Made by a program: the position numbers and the translations under genes. Below the pieces are notes generated by a model. That model searched no databases and was not told the DNA's origin. It worked only from the letters and a program-made list of their open reading frames with translations. 11,297 nt of DNA from NCBI GenBank assembly GCA_003222235.1, contig QHVD01000024.1:1-11297 (forward strand), given 5' to 3'. Positions 5,633 through 11,297 of the stretch are shown here, piece by piece. This DNA comes from Gemmatimonadota bacterium. Lineage in GTDB: Bacteria > Gemmatimonadota > Gemmatimonadetes > Gemmatimonadales > GWC2-71-9. Each line of letters starts with the position of its first letter. Position 1 is the first letter of the stretch.

Positions 5633-6685
5633 ATGACCCGCCGCTGCCGCGAGCTGCTGATTGCGGCCTGTGCGCTGCCGGCGCTCCTCGCTGCGGCGCG
5701 CGCCCAGACTGACCGCGTCCCACCGGCCCCGGGACTGTTTGGACCCGACGAGCCGCTCGCCCTGACGCTCACGACGAACCTCAAGGCGGTCATGAAGGAT
5801 CGCGGCAGCCAAAGCCCATACCATGCGGCCGTCCTCTCGTACGCCGGCGCCGACGGGGCGCCTGTGTCGCTCGACATTCGCGTCAAGACGCGCGGATTGT
5901 TCCGGCTCAAGCCGACGACCTGCCAGTTCCCTCCCCTGATGCTCCACTTCGCCAAGAAGCGGGTGGTGCACACCATGTTCGCAGGGCAGGACAAACTCAA
6001 GCTCGTCACCCATTGCCAAAACAAGGATGACTACGAGCAGTATGTCGTCGAGGAATATCTCATCTACCGCGTGTACAACCTTCTCACCGAGCGAAGCTTG
6101 CGGGTCCGTCTCACGCGAATGACCTACGTGGACTCGACTGGGAAGGAGGCGCCCCTCACCAGGCACGGCTTCCTCCTCGAAGACGACCGCGAGCTGGCGG
6201 CGCGCAATCGTGCCGTCCTGGTCCAGCAGAAGGGGCTGCTGCAAGAGGACATCGACCGCGAGACCATGGGACTCGTCGCGGTGTTCCAGTACATGATCGG
6301 AAACACCGACTGGTCCGTATGGGGCCTGCACAACATCAAGCTACTGGAGGACAGCGCCGGCGTGATGCGCCCCGTCCCGTACGACTTCGACTGGTCCGGG
6401 GTGATCGCGCCGCCGTATGCCAGGCCCGATGCGCGGCTCCCCATCGAGTCGGTGCGTCAGCGGTTGTTCCGGGGCGCCTGCCGGTCGCCCGAAGAATTCG
6501 CCGCCCAGTTCGACAAGTTCCAGGCCAAGAAAGACGCGATCTACGCGCTGTATCGGAACGAGCCGGCGCTCTCCCCCAAGCGCGCGGAGCAATCCCTGCA
6601 CTACTACGACGACTTCTACAAGACCATCGGCAACCAGGGACGGATCAAGTACGAGTTTCTCCGGGCCTGCGGCAACAAGGGCTAG
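5633..6685 (+). CDS. Secreted CotH/HipA-like atypical kinase-fold protein, function unknown
   Basis: The 350-residue product has a signal peptide: basic start, hydrophobic core 8-21, likely cleavage after ARA (22-24). The mature part carries an ordered set of motifs like those of CotH-type spore-coat kinases and HipA-like folds. These are K123 in KLKLVTHC (candidate nucleotide-binding Lys), FLLED (180-184) near the CotH 'GvY.l.E' position, IGNTDW (222-227) followed by HNIKLL (233-238) as a catalytic-loop-like segment with D226, and PYDFDWSG (249-256) as a DFG-like metal site with D251 and D253. The family link is my inference from motif order, not a database hit. The rest is mixed alpha/beta with a helical C-terminus. 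The ATG start follows a TATAAT and gives a complete signal peptide. Its TAG overlaps the stop of the convergent ligase gene. A secreted phosphotransferase is one possible role. Confidence 0.75.
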   Translation: MTRRCRELLIAACALPALLAAARAQTDRVPPAPGLFGPDEPLALTLTTNLKAVMKDRGSQSPYHAAVLSYAGADGAPVSLDIRVKTRGLFRLKPTTCQFPPLMLHFAKKRVVHTMFAGQDKLKLVTHCQNKDDYEQYVVEEYLIYRVYNLLTERSLRVRLTRMTYVDSTGKEAPLTRHGFLLEDDRELAARNRAVLVQQKGLLQEDIDRETMGLVAVFQYMIGNTDWSVWGLHNIKLLEDSAGVMRPVPYDFDWSGVIAPPYARPDARLPIESVRQRLFRGACRSPEEFAAQFDKFQAKKDAIYALYRNEPALSPKRAEQSLHYYDDFYKTIGNQGRIKYEFLRACGNKG

Positions 6686-8217
6686 GCTCGTCGGGACTTC
6701 TGCAGCCGCCCCCGATCGACCTTGCCGAGATGTGTGCGCGGCAGCGCGTCCAGGAACACGATTTCACGCGGAGCCTTGTAGGGCTCGAGGCGCTCCCGCA
6801 CGAATGTCTTCAGCTGTTCGGCCAGCTCCGCTCCCGCGCCCCGTTCGCTCGCGACTACGAACGCATGCGGCTTGATGAGCCCGTCGGAGGTGACGACGCC
6901 CACGACCGCCGCCTCCTTGACCCCCGGGTGCCGGAGCAGACAGCCCTCGACCTCCTGGGGCGAGAGCCACTTGCCGCCGACCTTGAGGAGGTCGTCGGCC
7001 CGGCCGCAGTAGGTGAAGTATCCGTCGGCATCACAGCGCACGAGGTCGCCCGACACGTACCACTCTCCGCGGAAGGCCTCCTTGGTCTTCTCCATCTGCT
7101 GCCAGTAGCCGATGGCGCGCGAGTCGCCCCGCACCCACAGGGCCCCGATCTCCCCGGGCGGCACGGCACGGCCGTCGTCGTCGCGCACGCTGACCTCGAA
7201 GCCCGGCACGACCTGCCCCAGGGTCCCGGGCCGGACGGCGCCCGGGCGGTTGGAGATGAAGATGTGCCACATCTCAGCGGTCCCGAGGCCGTCCAGGAGC
7301 TCGACGCCGAAGATCGCCTTCCATCGCTCGTGCAGCTCGACCGGGAGCGCCTCGCCGGCGGATGTGCAGAGCCGCAGGCGCGACACGTTCTGCCGGCGCG
7401 CGTCCCCGTGGCTCACCATGTGATTGATCATCGTCGGGACGTTGATCAGGATCGTCGGCCGGAACCGGGCCAGCTTCGCGAAGATCACTTCCGCCGTGCA
7501 CGGCTCGGGAAACAGCACGGCCGCCCCGCCGACCGCGAACGGGAACAGCAGGTTGGAGCCGGTCGCGTAGCCGAAGAACAGCTTCGGGACGGATAGCGTC
7601 ACGTCGCGCTCGGTGTACCCGATCACGCCCTTGGCGTAGCATTCGGTGGTGTTGGCAAACGACCTGTGGCTCTGGACGACCGCCTTGGGCTGCCCCGTCG
7701 TGCCGCCGGAAAAGAGCCAGATGGCCGGATCGTCGCGGTGACTGGGGAACGTGTCGAGCGCCTCGGGCACGCGGGCCAGCTCCGCTTCGAGCGCCGGGTC
7801 CCCGACGACGAGGACCCGCTTCAAGTGCGGGGCACGCCCGGCCGCGGCCCGGAACGCCGCGGCAGTGTCTCTGTGCACGACCGCGAGGCGGGCCCGCGTA
7901 TAACCGTAGAAGTATTCGATGGCGTCGAGCTTCAGGTGCGGGTTCACCATCACCACCGCCGCGCCGATCTTGAGCGTCCCAAACAGCGCGCCCACGAACT
8001 CGGGACCGTCGGGAAGCGCGATCAAGACGCGCTGCTCGGGCTCGACCCCTGCGCCCGTCAACACGTGGCCGAACCGGTTGGCGAGGGTGTGCACGTCCCG
8101 GTAGGTGAGCGTACCCGACTCGGTCAGGAGCGCAGGCCGCTCTCCCCGCCCCTCCCGAATGCGCGCATCCAGGAAATACTCGGCCATATTGAATTGCTCG
8201 GGCGGTGAAAAACCCAT
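6682..8217 (-). CDS. Aromatic acid-CoA ligase, benzoate-CoA ligase family (possibly 2-aminobenzoate-CoA ligase)
   Basis: The 511-residue product is an ANL-superfamily adenylate-forming ligase: acid + ATP + CoA gives acyl-CoA + AMP + PPi. The N-terminus PPEQFNMAEYFLD (5-17) and PKLFFGYATGSNLLFPF (211-227) are typical of benzoate-CoA ligase relatives. Core motifs are the phosphate loop SGGTTGQPK (170-178), GLGTAEMWHIF (310-320), YVSGDLV with D391 (387-393), the hinge region YCGRADDLLKVGGKW (403-417), and the C-terminal catalytic Lys K499 in RTHLGKVDRG. The frame is open upstream to 8418, but that part overlaps the divergent gene, so I chose ATG 8217, which gives the family-length N-terminus. 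No Shine-Dalgarno is visible. It diverges from the amidohydrolase/SDR-RidA/crotonase run and probably supplies that run's CoA substrate. Exact substrate (benzoate, aminobenzoate, other) is unresolved. Confidence 0.9.
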   Translation of the reverse strand: MGFSPPEQFNMAEYFLDARIREGRGERPALLTESGTLTYRDVHTLANRFGHVLTGAGVEPEQRVLIALPDGPEFVGALFGTLKIGAAVVMVNPHLKLDAIEYFYGYTRARLAVVHRDTAAAFRAAAGRAPHLKRVLVVGDPALEAELARVPEALDTFPSHRDDPAIWLFSGGTTGQPKAVVQSHRSFANTTECYAKGVIGYTERDVTLSVPKLFFGYATGSNLLFPFAVGGAAVLFPEPCTAEVIFAKLARFRPTILINVPTMINHMVSHGDARRQNVSRLRLCTSAGEALPVELHERWKAIFGVELLDGLGTAEMWHIFISNRPGAVRPGTLGQVVPGFEVSVRDDDGRAVPPGEIGALWVRGDSRAIGYWQQMEKTKEAFRGEWYVSGDLVRCDADGYFTYCGRADDLLKVGGKWLSPQEVEGCLLRHPGVKEAAVVGVVTSDGLIKPHAFVVASERGAGAELAEQLKTFVRERLEPYKAPREIVFLDALPRTHLGKVDRGRLQKSRRA

Positions 8218-8281
8218 GGGGAGATGATGTGACCGGCGACGCCTGGCGGTCAACCGGCTCTCCTCATACGATACTCTCACC
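8218..8281. promoter_or_regulatory. Compact divergent promoter region of the catabolic cluster
   Basis: Only 64 bp separate the ligase ATG (minus) from the creatininase ATG (plus). On the minus strand TTGACC (8248-8253) plus an 18-nt spacer leads to CATCAT (8224-8229), 6 nt before the ligase ATG. On the plus strand TACGAT (8267-8272), or overlapping GATACT (8270-8275), lies 6-9 nt before the ATG at 8282. Neither gene has a Shine-Dalgarno. The promoters would be nearly back to back, so one regulator could control both. No clear operator is seen. Confidence 0.35.
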
Positions 8282-9031
8282 ATGTCGGTCCTCGAGCTCT
8301 CGGCCATGACCTGGGAGGAGGTTCGCGACCTCGACCGGGCGAAGGCGGTCGCCATTCTCCCCACGGGCGCGCTGGAGGCGCACGGGCCGCACCTGCCGCT
8401 GGGCACCGACGTCATCATTGCGGAGGCGATGGCCCGCCGGGCCGCCGAGAAGCTCTCGGCGCGGGGCTACGACGCGGTGCTGCTGCCACCCCTCGAATAC
8501 ACGGCCGCGGAGTTTGCAGCCGGGTTCCCGGGGACCGTCTCGCTCCGCCCGTCCACCGTGACGGCGTTGGTCGTCGACGTGGCCTCGAGCCTCGGCCGGC
8601 AGGGGTTCCCCGTACTCGCCATCGCCAACGCCCACCTGGACCCGGCGCACGTCGCCTAGATCGAGGCCGCACTCGCCGCGCGCGGGGATCACCTCCCCCG
8701 AATGGTGTTCCCCGACGTCGCGAAGAAGCCGTGGGCGGTCCGCCTGACCGAGGAGTTCCGGAGCGGTGCCTGCCACGCCGGTCGCTACGAGAGCTCGGTC
8801 GTGCTGGCCGCGCGTCCCGATCTGGTGCGGGAAGCGATCCGCAGGGCGCTCCCCGCGAACCCCCGTTCGCTCGTCACCGCGATCCGCTCGGGACAGAAGA
8901 GCTTCGAGGAGGCCGGAGGCCCGAGGGGCTACTTCGGGTATCCGGCGGATGCCGGCGCGGAGGAGGGAGCGCACACCATCGACGCCCTGGGCTCGATCCT
9001 GGAAGAGGCCGTGCTCGCCGGGGGCGCATGA
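8282..9031 (+). pseudogene. Creatininase-family amidohydrolase interrupted by an in-frame TAG
   Basis: Creatininase-family enzymes are metal-dependent amidohydrolases of about 240-260 residues. Here one frame encodes a complete 249-codon member, except for a TAG at 8657-8659 (codon 126). Before it: ILPTGALEAHGPHLPLGTD (25-43) with presumed metal ligands E32, H34 and D43, and ANAHLDPAHVA (115-125), which takes the place of the NGHGGN motif with H118. After it, still in frame: IEAALAARGD, then GACHAGRYESS (162-172) with E170, and a normal C-terminus. It ends in TGA overlapping the SDR-RidA start (ATGA). TAG is a working stop for three other genes here, so recoding is unlikely. A recent nonsense mutation or a base-call error is more likely. 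No ribosome site is evident for restart at ATG 8702. The TAG-truncated 125-aa product would lack the HAG-E segment. Confidence 0.8.
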
Positions 9032-10203
9032 CGACGCTGGCCGGCCGTGGAGCCGTGGTGACGGGGGGCGGCCAGGGAATCGGGAAGGCGGTCGCGCGCG
9101 CGCTGGCCGATGCCGGGGCCGCCGTGGTCGTGGCCGCCCGCACCGAAGCCAGGGTGGAGGCCGTAGCTGCGGAGCTCGTGGCCGCGGGGCACCGGGCCTG
9201 GGGTGCCCGCTGCGACGTCTCCGATCCGCAGAGCGTCGCCGAGCTCGCCCGCGCGGCGACGGCCTGGCTCGGGCACGTGGACGTCCTGATCAACAGCGCA
9301 GGCGTGGGCCACTCCGCGCCGGTCCACCGGATCGCGCTAGAGGACTGGAACCGGGTACTCGCCGTGAATGCGACGGGGACGTTCCTGTGCACCCGGACCT
9401 TCCTCCCCGCAATGCTCGAGCGGGGCTGGGGGCGCGTCGTCAACGTCGCGTCGATCGCCGGGCTCGGCGGCGGCGCGTACATCGCCGCTTACAGCGCCTC
9501 GAAGCACGCCGTCGTCGGGCTCACCCGTTGCGTTGCGGCGGAGGTCGCCGGGACCGGCGTCACGGCCAACGCGGTCTGCCCCGGCTACGTGGATACGGAA
9601 ATGACCTCGCAGTCACTCGACCGCATCGTCGTCAAGACGGGGCTGTCGCGGGAGGAAGCGCTCGCCGCCGCGCTCCGGGCGGTGGGCCAGCGCGAGCTCA
9701 TCCCGCCCGAGCGCGTGGCCGACGTCGTGCGCTCGCTGTGCGACGAGCAAGCGGGCGGCACCAACGGGGAGGCGATCGTGATCGACGGCGGAGACTCGCG
9801 CAGGACCTTCGAGCTCATCAACCCGGAACCGCTCGGCCGGCCGCGCGGATGGACTCACGGGATCCTCACTCCCGCAGGGGGTCGCGTGCTCTTCGTCGCC
9901 GGCCAAACCGCTGCGGACGCGTCGGGGCGGGTGGCTGCGGCAGAGCTCGTGCCGCAGTGGGAGCGGGCGCTCGAGAACGTCCTCGCCGTGGTGCGCGCGG
10001 CCGGCGGGAGCCCCGAGCACATCGGCCGGATGACCGTGTACGTGACGGACCGCGAGACCTATCTCGCCAGCCTGAAGCCGCTCGGCGACGTGCACCGCAA
10101 GCTCATGGGACGCCACTACCCCGCCATGGCGCTCGTGGAGGTGCGGGCGCTCGTGGACCCGCAGGCACTGGTCGAAATAGAGGCGACCGCAGTGTTACCG
10201 TAG
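9028..10203 (+). CDS. Short-chain dehydrogenase fused to a C-terminal RidA/YjgF domain
   Basis: The 391-residue product is a two-domain protein. Residues 1-258 are a classical NAD(P)-dependent SDR: TGGGQGIG (12-19), CDV (62-64), NSAG (89-92), N114, S142 and YSASK (155-159, catalytic Y155 and K159), CPGYVDTEM (184-192), ending IVIDGG. Such SDRs act as 3-hydroxyacyl-CoA or cyclic alcohol dehydrogenases. Residues about 261-391 are a RidA/YjgF/YER057c domain: HGILTPAGGRVLFVAGQT (277-294), the VVRAAGGSPEHIGRMTVYVT region (321-340), and ALVEVRALVDPQALVEIEA (368-386). Canonical RidA hydrolyses enamine/imine intermediates. The usual Arg in EVARLP appears shifted or missing (EVRALV), so deaminase activity is uncertain. 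The ATG at 9028 overlaps the previous gene's TGA. The frame is open further upstream (8731), but only within the creatininase gene. One TAG ends both domains, with no internal stop. Confidence 0.9.
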   Translation: MTTLAGRGAVVTGGGQGIGKAVARALADAGAAVVVAARTEARVEAVAAELVAAGHRAWGARCDVSDPQSVAELARAATAWLGHVDVLINSAGVGHSAPVHRIALEDWNRVLAVNATGTFLCTRTFLPAMLERGWGRVVNVASIAGLGGGAYIAAYSASKHAVVGLTRCVAAEVAGTGVTANAVCPGYVDTEMTSQSLDRIVVKTGLSREEALAAALRAVGQRELIPPERVADVVRSLCDEQAGGTNGEAIVIDGGDSRRTFELINPEPLGRPRGWTHGILTPAGGRVLFVAGQTAADASGRVAAAELVPQWERALENVLAVVRAAGGSPEHIGRMTVYVTDRETYLASLKPLGDVHRKLMGRHYPAMALVEVRALVDPQALVEIEATAVLP

Positions 10204-10208
10204 AGGAG
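10202..10208 (+). promoter_or_regulatory. Ribosome binding site for the crotonase gene
   Basis: AGAGGAG overlaps the TAG of the SDR-RidA gene. It lies 9 nt before ATG 10218 and only 3 nt before ATG 10212, so it favours the downstream start. Confidence 0.6.
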
Positions 10209-10217
10209 CGCATGACC

Positions 10218-11012
10218 ATGGACCCCAAGTCGTTCCTGTACGAGCAGGACCCGAAGACCAGCGTCGCGACGATCACGCTCAACCGCCCCGAGCGCCTCAA
10301 CGCACTCACCTTCGAGGTGTACGCGGAGCTTCGGGACGCCTTCCGGGCCCTGGACGTGGAGCCGGGCGTGCGCGCCCTGGTGATCACGGGCGCCGGACGG
10401 GCGTTCTGCTCCGGGGGCGACGTGGAAGACATCATCGGCGCGTTGTTCCGCCGCGACTACGAGGGCCTGCTCGAGTTCACGCGTCTGACGTGCGACCTGA
10501 TCCTGGCGATGCGGCAGTGCCGCCGCCCGATCGTCGGGGCGCTGAACGGCACGGTGGCGGGCGCGGGCGCGGTGATCGCGGCCGCGTGCGACATCCGCAT
10601 CGCCGCCGAAGCGGCGAAGATCGCTTTCCTCTTCACCAAGGTCGGGCTCTCCGGGGCGGACATGGGAGCCGCGTGGCTCCTCCCCCGCATCGTCGGTCTG
10701 GGCCACGCCACGGAGCTCCTGATGACGGGGGACTTCATCGACGCTCAGACGGCGCACCGCATCGGGCTCTATCACCGGGTGGTGGCGAACGAGCGGGTAC
10801 TCGAGGAAGCGCGGGTCTACGCCGAGAAGCTGGCCCGGGGCCCATCGCACGCGCTCGGGATCACCAAGCAGGCTCTGATGCTGGAAGCGCACATGGACCT
10901 GGTCACCGCCCTCGAGGCGGAAGCCCAGGCGCAGGCCGGGTGCATGCAGAGCCCCAACTTTCGGGAGTCCTACGAGGCATTCCGTGCGAAGCGGGAGCCC
11001 AGGTTCGCCTGA
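10218..11012 (+). CDS. Enoyl-CoA hydratase/isomerase (crotonase) family protein
   Basis: The 264-residue crotonase-fold protein is expected to hydrate, isomerise or hydrolyse a cyclic or linear enoyl-/oxo-acyl-CoA in this catabolic run. It has ITLNRPERLNALTF (19-32), the oxyanion-hole segment TGAGRAFCSGGD (57-68), the second half of the fold VAGAGAVIAAACDIRIA (113-129), and AFLFTKVGLSGADMGAAWLL (136-155). The two Glu of classical enoyl-CoA hydratase (the E in GCEL and in QPEI) are replaced by Val and by the Thr-Lys region. The acidic residue present is D148 in GADMG, at about the position of the catalytic Asp of dienoyl-CoA isomerase. I prefer ATG 10218 for its spacing to AGAGGAG; ATG 10212 would add two residues. 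It lies 14 nt after the SDR-RidA stop and 10 nt before the acyl-CoA dehydrogenase, consistent with one operon. Confidence 0.9.
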   Translation: MDPKSFLYEQDPKTSVATITLNRPERLNALTFEVYAELRDAFRALDVEPGVRALVITGAGRAFCSGGDVEDIIGALFRRDYEGLLEFTRLTCDLILAMRQCRRPIVGALNGTVAGAGAVIAAACDIRIAAEAAKIAFLFTKVGLSGADMGAAWLLPRIVGLGHATELLMTGDFIDAQTAHRIGLYHRVVANERVLEEARVYAEKLARGPSHALGITKQALMLEAHMDLVTALEAEAQAQAGCMQSPNFRESYEAFRAKREPRFA

Positions 11013-11022
11013 CGGGTGCCGC

Positions 11023-11297
11023 ATGCAAACGCCTGATCCAGCCGCGGTGCGCGCGTTCCTCGAGGACCGTCACGTGGAGCTGGCAGCGGGGATCGCCGAG
11101 TTCGGCGCCCGCGAGATCGGCACGCTGGCGGAGCCGGCGGACGATGGAGCGGCGCGGGCGCAGGCGCGCCACATCCTCGAGGTGCTGGGCCGGGCGGACT
11201 GGTTCGCGCCCATTGGCGACCAGGATCTGCGGGCCTGCTGCCTGATCCGCGAAGCGCTCGCGGCGGCGTCACCGCTCGCCGACGCCGTCTTCGCGCT
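11023..11297 (+). CDS. Acyl-CoA dehydrogenase, N-terminal fragment (continues past window)
   Basis: The ATG at 11023, 10 nt after the crotonase stop, opens a frame that runs to the window end (91 codons). The residues AVRAFLEDRHVELAAGIAEF (8-27) and LIREALAAASPLADAVFA (about 74-91) look like the helical N-terminal domain of an acyl-CoA dehydrogenase, an FAD enzyme that forms alpha,beta-enoyl-CoA. The FAD and catalytic-base motifs are outside the window, so the assignment rests on N-terminal pattern and operon context. No strong Shine-Dalgarno is visible. Translation may be coupled to the crotonase gene. Confidence 0.7.
   Translation, partial: MQTPDPAAVRAFLEDRHVELAAGIAEFGAREIGTLAEPADDGAARAQARHILEVLGRADWFAPIGDQDLRACCLIREALAAASPLADAVFA

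Noticed and set aside
8218..8418. Upstream extension of the ligase frame to ATG 8418
   Set aside because: It overlaps the divergent creatininase gene, and the extra residues do not resemble the family.
8702..9031. Independent 109-residue gene
   Set aside because: It is the in-frame C-terminal part of the creatininase-family gene after the TAG, with no ribosome site before ATG 8702.
8766..10211. Upstream extension of the crotonase frame, giving a 748-residue protein
   Set aside because: The upstream part is an alternate frame of the creatininase and SDR-RidA genes, Arg/Gly-rich without motifs.

Overview
This is an 11.3 kb GC-rich bacterial window, probably metagenomic. A Ser/Thr kinase with an N-terminal 'MTPEAWQRIK...' segment, lipoproteins, an EXORDIUM-like secreted protein and aromatic CoA-ester genes together suggest a soil-type bacterium such as Gemmatimonadota, Acidobacteriota or a related deep lineage. 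I cannot fix the phylum from the sequence alone. Start contexts are mixed: some genes have a strong Shine-Dalgarno, others only a -10-like box a few bases before the ATG.

Left block (1-5542, all minus strand). In transcription order it holds two serine tRNAs (anticodons CGA, then GGA), a small Cys-repeat lipoprotein, a nitronate monooxygenase-like flavoprotein 7 nt behind it, an EXORDIUM/phosphate-induced-type lipoprotein, and a transmembrane Ser/Thr kinase that runs off the left edge. The tRNAs sit between three arrays of a palindromic octamer (CTAGACGT)n at 5287-5314, 5410-5451 and 5550-5586. This is the most unusual DNA structure in the window. The first two arrays form a perfect 28-nt inverted repeat around tRNA-Ser(GGA).

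Middle (5633-8217). A secreted protein with CotH/HipA-like kinase-fold motifs is encoded on the plus strand. It converges tail-to-tail with an aromatic acid-CoA ligase on the minus strand, and their two TAG stops share one CTAG.

Right block (8282-11297, plus strand). A tightly packed run diverges from the ligase: a creatininase-family gene broken by an in-frame TAG, a short-chain dehydrogenase fused to a RidA/YjgF domain (ATGA overlap with the previous gene), a crotonase-family enzyme, and the start of an acyl-CoA dehydrogenase. Together with the ligase this looks like a catabolic cluster that activates an aromatic or alicyclic acid to its CoA ester and degrades it by beta-oxidation-like steps. 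The RidA domain and the creatininase-family amidohydrolase hint at a nitrogen-containing substrate, for example 2-aminobenzoate through 2-aminobenzoyl-CoA. That substrate assignment is inference, because the diagnostic 2-aminobenzoyl-CoA monooxygenase/reductase is not in the window.
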